Assembly: GCA_958433005.1 (NCBI GenBank)
Contig: CAUAWV010000056.1
Coordinates: 1 to 9,732, forward strand
Direction of reading: 5' to 3'
Length of the DNA stretch: 9,732 nt
Source: an uncultured Collinsella sp.
Lineage (GTDB): Bacteria > Actinomycetota > Coriobacteriia > Coriobacteriales > Coriobacteriaceae
Shown here: positions 6,602-9,732 of the stretch, piece after piece
Layout: each line of letters starts with the position of its first letter
Numbering within the stretch: position 1 is the first letter of the stretch
The notes under the pieces: generated by a model
Seen by the model: the letters and a program-made list of their open reading frames with translations, nothing else
What the model was told of the DNA's origin: nothing
The model's database searches: none
Position numbers and translations under genes: made by a program

Positions 6602-6605
6602 ACCC

Positions 6606-7406
6606 CTAAGGACGCTGGCCCATGCCACCCTCGAGGGTGACGGTCTCGCCGTTCATATACTTAAAGTCGGGACCGCAGAGCTGAACGACAACGCGGCCGA
6701 TTTCCTTCTCGACGTCGCCGTAGTGGCCTGCCGGCGGCATGTGGACGTTGGCCTTGAACGCCTCGGGATAGGCATCTTGGAAGTTCTCGAGCGCGGCGGT
6801 CCAAGCAAGCGGGCAAACGATGTTGACGTTGATGCCGTCCTTGCCCCACTCGTTGGCGGCGACGCGAGTCAGGCCGCGGATGCCCTCCTTGGCGGCAGCA
6901 TAGCTGCACTGGCCGTAGTTGCCAAACAGGCCGGCGCCCGAAGCAAAGTTGACCACGGAGCCCTTGGTCTCCTTCAGGTGCGGATAGGCCTTCTGCATGT
7001 ACAGATAGGTGGCATACAGACCGGAGTAAATGGCCAGGTTAAACTGATCCATGGTGTGGTCGGCGATGGTCACGCCCGAGGCGCTGGCCTGAGCGTTGTT
7101 AACGACGGCGTCGATGCGACCGAACTCCTCAATCGCCTTGTCGATAACGTTCTGCACGACGGCCTCGTTGTCCTGACCGGCGGAGACATCGGCCTGAACA
7201 GGAAGAACCTTAACGCCGTACTCAGCCTCGAGAGACTCCTTGGCGGCCTCGAGCTTGGCAACGTTGCGGCCGGTGATGACGAGGTTCGCGCCCTCCTTGG
7301 CAAAAGCGATATCGATGCCGTAACCGATGGAGCCAGCGGAGCCGTCCTTGAGCGTGGCCTTGCCGCCGCCGGTGACGATCACGGTCTTACCAGTGAAAAG
7401 TCCCAT
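6606..7406 (-). CDS. Short-chain dehydrogenase/reductase, resembling bile-acid 12-alpha-hydroxysteroid dehydrogenase
   Basis: A 266-residue classical-type SDR. The nucleotide-binding loop TGGG (12-15) is separated from GSIGYG (25-30) by an inserted segment, where most SDRs have a compact TGxxxGxG. R47 after the second strand (ITGRN, 44-48) suggests NADP(H). NNAQ (103-106) stands in for NNAG. The catalytic residues are S156 (FASGAG), Y169 and K173 (SYAAAKEG). The C-terminus is GGMGQRP. The combination of NNAQASASG, IYSGLYAT, NFASGAGLFG and KEGIRGL is how I remember the 12-alpha-hydroxysteroid dehydrogenases of clostridia and Eggerthella, which oxidise the 12-OH of bile acids; this substrate is inferred from memory, and another alcohol or 3-oxoacyl substrate is possible. 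The start at 7406 is chosen over a longer frame (7454) because AAAGGA (minus, 7413-7418) lies 6 bases upstream and homologues begin at MGLF. The gene is monocistronic, with a palindrome in its leader. Confidence 0.88.
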   Translation of the reverse strand: MGLFTGKTVIVTGGGKATLKDGSAGSIGYGIDIAFAKEGANLVITGRNVAKLEAAKESLEAEYGVKVLPVQADVSAGQDNEAVVQNVIDKAIEEFGRIDAVVNNAQASASGVTIADHTMDQFNLAIYSGLYATYLYMQKAYPHLKETKGSVVNFASGAGLFGNYGQCSYAAAKEGIRGLTRVAANEWGKDGINVNIVCPLAWTAALENFQDAYPEAFKANVHMPPAGHYGDVEKEIGRVVVQLCGPDFKYMNGETVTLEGGMGQRP

Positions 7407-7425
7407 ACAAAGTCCTTTCAAATCG

Positions 7426-7443
7426 CGACGGGCCCGCCCGTCG
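7426..7443. promoter_or_regulatory. Perfect palindrome in the dehydrogenase leader, possible operator
   Basis: CGACGGGC-CC-GCCCGTCG is an 18-base sequence with perfect 8-base arms, 19 bases upstream of the dehydrogenase start codon. Its short spacer makes it better suited to a dimeric repressor site than to an RNA hairpin, though a stem with a 4-base loop is possible. No regulator gene is adjacent. Confidence 0.45.
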
Positions 7444-7556
7444 ACTGCGCGCATCCAACTTCACGCGCCAAAAGCTGACATGCAACTTTAGCGTGTTCAA
7501 GTGAATAGAAAAGGCCTCGGTAGGCGAACGGCATAACGTCTTTCGGCGAAGGGATT

Positions 7557-7562
7557 GTCAAG
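7557..7562 (-). promoter_or_regulatory. Consensus -35 box TTGACA upstream of the dehydrogenase
   Basis: A perfect TTGACA lies on the minus strand at 7557-7562, about 150 bases before the dehydrogenase start. The best -10 match downstream (GTTATG or TTATGC, spacer 18-19) is poor, so this is a weak promoter candidate. The region between the two divergent genes (7407-7700) holds no convincing small gene. Confidence 0.3.
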
Positions 7563-7700
7563 TACAAACTGGATAAAGTGGCCGAGTTTTTGCTATCGAC
7601 ACGAGCCATCGAACACGTTTTGAAACTTTGCTGCAGCGCGCGGGATGTCGGCGCGAGACTTTATCATAGGGTGACAAACAACGATGAGGAGCACATGCCT

Positions 7701-9482
7701 ATGACAGACGAGCTGGACCCCCAGACTCAACAGCATATTGATAACTCCGCAGACACCATTGACGGCTGCGATACTTCCACCAGAAGCGATGGCGGCATTG
7801 ATGCCGCTGTCGAGGAGGCTCCTGCCGCCGCAGACGAGGCCGCAGACGCAAATGTCGCCGCAGAGCAAGACAAAGAAGAGCAGCTAGAGCAGCCGGACCC
7901 GAGCGATACTGAGCCCAAGGCTGAGAACGCTCCGCAAGCAGCAGGTCCCATCGAGGTGTCTTCGGAAGAAGAGCTCGACGCCGTCATGGACTCCATGATG
8001 GATGCCGTCAAAGCGATGAAAGACGCCGTGGCCGACGCTGACGTTGACGCCGAGGAAGAGGAGGCCGCCGAGGCAGCCTCGACCTTCGTACCCGGCGAGA
8101 CTCCGGTTGCCGACCAGGGCAGCACCATGCCCTCGTTTCTGCAGCTCGAGCATCCCACGATTGGTGCCGATGCGGTCGACCCGCACGCAGCAGGCTTTTC
8201 TGTAATCGAGGGCGGTACCGGCAATATCGCCGTGCCGCAGGCTGCCGATGCGGACGCTGCCGACACCGCTCGCCCGACCGCCCCGCACTCCTCCGCCGCG
8301 AGCCGCGATCTGGGGACCGCTGTCTCGAACACTGCGAACGCCGTGGGCACCTTTATCGCCCAGGGTGCCTCGGCCATGCGCGAGATGAACGCCGCGAAAA
8401 AGGCACTTGCCGATGCCCGCGCCCACCTGGCCGAACTTGAGCAGCGCATTGCCGATCAGGCCGAGGAACTCGAGACGCGCCAGGATATCGCAGGCCGCTA
8501 CGACCAGATCGTCGCCGACCAGCGCCAGGCGATTGCCACGGCCCAAAAGACTGCAGCGGCCGCCGAGATTGACCGTGATGCCCACGCCTCCAAAGCGACA
8601 GAGCTCAAGGGTCAGCTCGAACAAATGAAGACAGAGGATGACGCGACTGAGCTCCGTCTGAAGGCCGCGCTCGATGCCGTGGAGGCCCGCGAGGCGAGCT
8701 CGCGCGAGACCGGCAACCGCCTCGTTCGACGTCTTGAGGATTCCAAGCGCATCCGCGACAAGGTGAAGGCAGAGCGAGACGCCGGCATTGCCGCCGCACA
8801 ACAAACCGTCGACGCCACGCGCGCCCAGCTCGAGACGCTGCGTCATGAGTATGCCGAGCTGCAACGCAATCCCTCGGCAAATCCCGCCAACTATACGGTG
8901 CGCACCAGCGAGCTCTCGATGCAGATTTCCGACACGGCAGATGCCCTGCGTAAAGCCGAAGAAGATGTCCCGCGTATCACCGCCGACCTTGAGCACTCGC
9001 TTGCCGCAGCCGAGCAGGCCGTCGAGCAGGCTCAAGCCCCTATCGCCGACGCAAAACGCGCGCACCAAGCCGTGACGACCGAAGCCGATGCCGCGCGCGA
9101 CGAGCTGCAGACGGCGAAGACAGCCGCCGCGACTCGTCAGCGCGAACTGCGCGAGAAGATCACTGCCGAGGACAAGGCACGCCGCGACCAGGAGCAGAGC
9201 ATCGCCAACGCCCAAGCAGATGCCGCACATGCGCAGTCGATCATCGAACAGGCGACCGAAGTGCACGACCACCCAGAGATCACTGAGTCGCTTGCAGGAT
9301 CCTTGGCCCGAGACAAAGCCGAACACACCGAGACCGAGCGAGAAGTCGCCCAGCTCGAGGCCACCGAGGACGCGGTGCGCGAACGTACCCGCGACTCACG
9401 CATCAAATTCACCGGCGCCATCGTCTGCATCGTTGCCGTAGTTCTCGTGATCATCTTGATCTGGCTGTTCGCGAGCAAGTAA
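7701..9482 (+). CDS. Acidic coiled-coil protein with a C-terminal membrane anchor, function unknown
   Basis: A 593-residue protein I do not recognise. Residues 1-225 are rich in D, E, A and P and look disordered, with a more hydrophobic patch at about 142-180 (PSFLQLEHP, GFSVIEGG). Residues about 226-565 are a long heptad-like helix rich in A, E, Q, K and R, broken near 390-400 (NPSANPANY) and 522-528 (HDHPEI). Residues about 570-590 are one hydrophobic span (IVCIVAVVLVIILIWLF) followed by only ASK. There is no signal peptide, so the bulk should be cytoplasmic, tethered to the membrane by its tail. GAGGAG (7686-7691) lies 9 bases before the ATG at 7701; an ATG at 7695 is too close, and the frame open back to 7578 lacks a ribosome binding site. 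Tethering, envelope spacing or division-site roles are possible, but none is shown. Confidence 0.85.
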   Translation: MTDELDPQTQQHIDNSADTIDGCDTSTRSDGGIDAAVEEAPAAADEAADANVAAEQDKEEQLEQPDPSDTEPKAENAPQAAGPIEVSSEEELDAVMDSMMDAVKAMKDAVADADVDAEEEEAAEAASTFVPGETPVADQGSTMPSFLQLEHPTIGADAVDPHAAGFSVIEGGTGNIAVPQAADADAADTARPTAPHSSAASRDLGTAVSNTANAVGTFIAQGASAMREMNAAKKALADARAHLAELEQRIADQAEELETRQDIAGRYDQIVADQRQAIATAQKTAAAAEIDRDAHASKATELKGQLEQMKTEDDATELRLKAALDAVEAREASSRETGNRLVRRLEDSKRIRDKVKAERDAGIAAAQQTVDATRAQLETLRHEYAELQRNPSANPANYTVRTSELSMQISDTADALRKAEEDVPRITADLEHSLAAAEQAVEQAQAPIADAKRAHQAVTTEADAARDELQTAKTAAATRQRELREKITAEDKARRDQEQSIANAQADAAHAQSIIEQATEVHDHPEITESLAGSLARDKAEHTETEREVAQLEATEDAVRERTRDSRIKFTGAIVCIVAVVLVIILIWLFASK

Positions 9483-9500
9483 CCACTCCCCAACGATTAC

Positions 9501-9547
9501 AAGGACTGTCCCCAGGTGCCGGCACATAAGGAACGTCCCCAAGTGCC
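9501..9547 (+). repeat. Pair of 20-bp direct repeats with a GTGCCGGCAC palindrome
   Basis: AAGGACTGTCCCCAGGTGCC (9501-9520) and AAGGAACGTCCCCAAGTGCC (9528-9547) match at 17 of 20 positions, with the palindrome GTGCCGGCAC (9516-9525) at their junction. The same motifs make up the element at 6371-6416, so this is a dispersed intergenic repeat family, here directly after the coiled-coil gene. Confidence 0.7.
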
Positions 9548-9559
9548 AACAAAGGCGAC

Positions 9560-9649
9560 GCCGATGTTTTGGCGCGGACAGCGAAAACCCGCTAGAGCGG
9601 CATCCTCTTGACAACCAAAGAAATGCCGGTGTTTTGGCAACGACAGCGA
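9560..9649 (+). repeat. Two 25-bp units of the GCCGRTGTTTTGGC...GACAGCGA repeat
   Basis: Units at 9560-9584 and 9625-9649 match at 21 of 25 positions and begin 65 bases apart. The second continues as GCGGGTCGC, matching CAGCGAGCGGTCGC at 6458-6471. This is the middle module of the composite repeat shared with the region upstream of tgt. Nothing resembling a gene is present in 9483-9732. Confidence 0.6.
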
Positions 9650-9684
9650 GCGGGTCGCATTTGAGACAAGGTGACGTGAAACGA

Positions 9685-9713
9685 AAGGGCGCTGACCTTC
9701 TGGTCGCGCCCTT
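9685..9713 (+). terminator. Bulged hairpin with GACC-TTCT-GGTC apex, probable terminator of the coiled-coil gene
   Basis: AAGGGCGC (9685-9692) pairs with GCGCCCTT (9706-9713); after a one-base bulge (T9693), GACC pairs with GGTC around TTCT. The apex, bulge position and loop are the same as in the hairpin at 6494-6534, while the lower stem has a different but still paired sequence. An outer TGACGT/ACGTCA pair (9672-9677, 9722-9727) may extend it. It lies about 200 bases after the coiled-coil gene and lacks a strong T-run, so terminator function is plausible rather than certain. Confidence 0.5.
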
Positions 9714-9732
9714 GAAGTTGAACGTCAGATTG

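Noticed and set aside
6537..7478. A 313-codon plus-strand open frame opposite the dehydrogenase
   Set aside because: The minus-strand SDR motifs are unmistakable; the plus-strand frame has no motif and no ribosome binding site.
7418..7609. A 63-codon minus-strand frame upstream of the dehydrogenase
   Set aside because: No ribosome binding site, no recognisable motif, and it overlaps the leader and palindrome of the dehydrogenase gene.
7884..9326. A 480-codon minus-strand open frame inside the coiled-coil gene
   Set aside because: Antisense shadow; its G, L, R, C-rich repetitive translation is the complement of the A/E/D-rich coiled-coil codons.

Overview
The window reads like a stretch of chromosome from a gut actinomycete of the Coriobacteriia, most likely Collinsella or a close relative. 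Three things suggest this: the strongly GC-rich third codon positions of the four genes on the right; intergenic repeats built on GGGGACnGTCC and GTGCCGGCAC, which I associate from memory with Collinsella; and a short-chain dehydrogenase resembling bile-acid 12-alpha-hydroxysteroid dehydrogenases of gut bacteria. The genus call is inference.

Left third (1-4088) looks like acquired DNA. It begins with a very AT-rich stretch (1-60). It then carries a 1003-residue protein joining a zinc-ribbon/archaeo-eukaryotic primase, a superfamily 2 helicase and a degenerate phospholipase-D-like C-terminus, which is the architecture of TOTE conflict-system proteins. Next to it, pointing towards it, is a complete RelB/DinJ-YafQ type II toxin-antitoxin operon with repeated operator-like sequence upstream. 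Base composition here is visibly lower in GC than further right. The pairing suggests a defence or selfish module next to an addiction module.

Middle (4089-6605) is housekeeping on the minus strand: a LOG-family nucleoside-monophosphate phosphoribohydrolase-like gene downstream of tgt (queuosine tRNA modification). A strong intrinsic terminator lies between them, and its U-tract almost touches the LOG ribosome binding site. Upstream of tgt are a promoter with a perfect TATAAT, a cluster of short inverted repeats, and a long bulged hairpin that probably ends the next gene.

Right part (6606-9732) holds the short-chain dehydrogenase (minus) and, divergently, a 593-residue acidic, coiled-coil, C-terminally membrane-anchored protein of unknown function (plus). 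After that gene the window ends in a second, diverged copy of the composite repeat seen at 6371-6534, including a hairpin whose lower stem differs in sequence but stays paired.

No rRNA, tRNA, CRISPR array or transposase gene was seen. The most unusual items are the TOTE-like protein with a lost HxK motif, the covarying composite repeat, and the tail-anchored coiled-coil protein.
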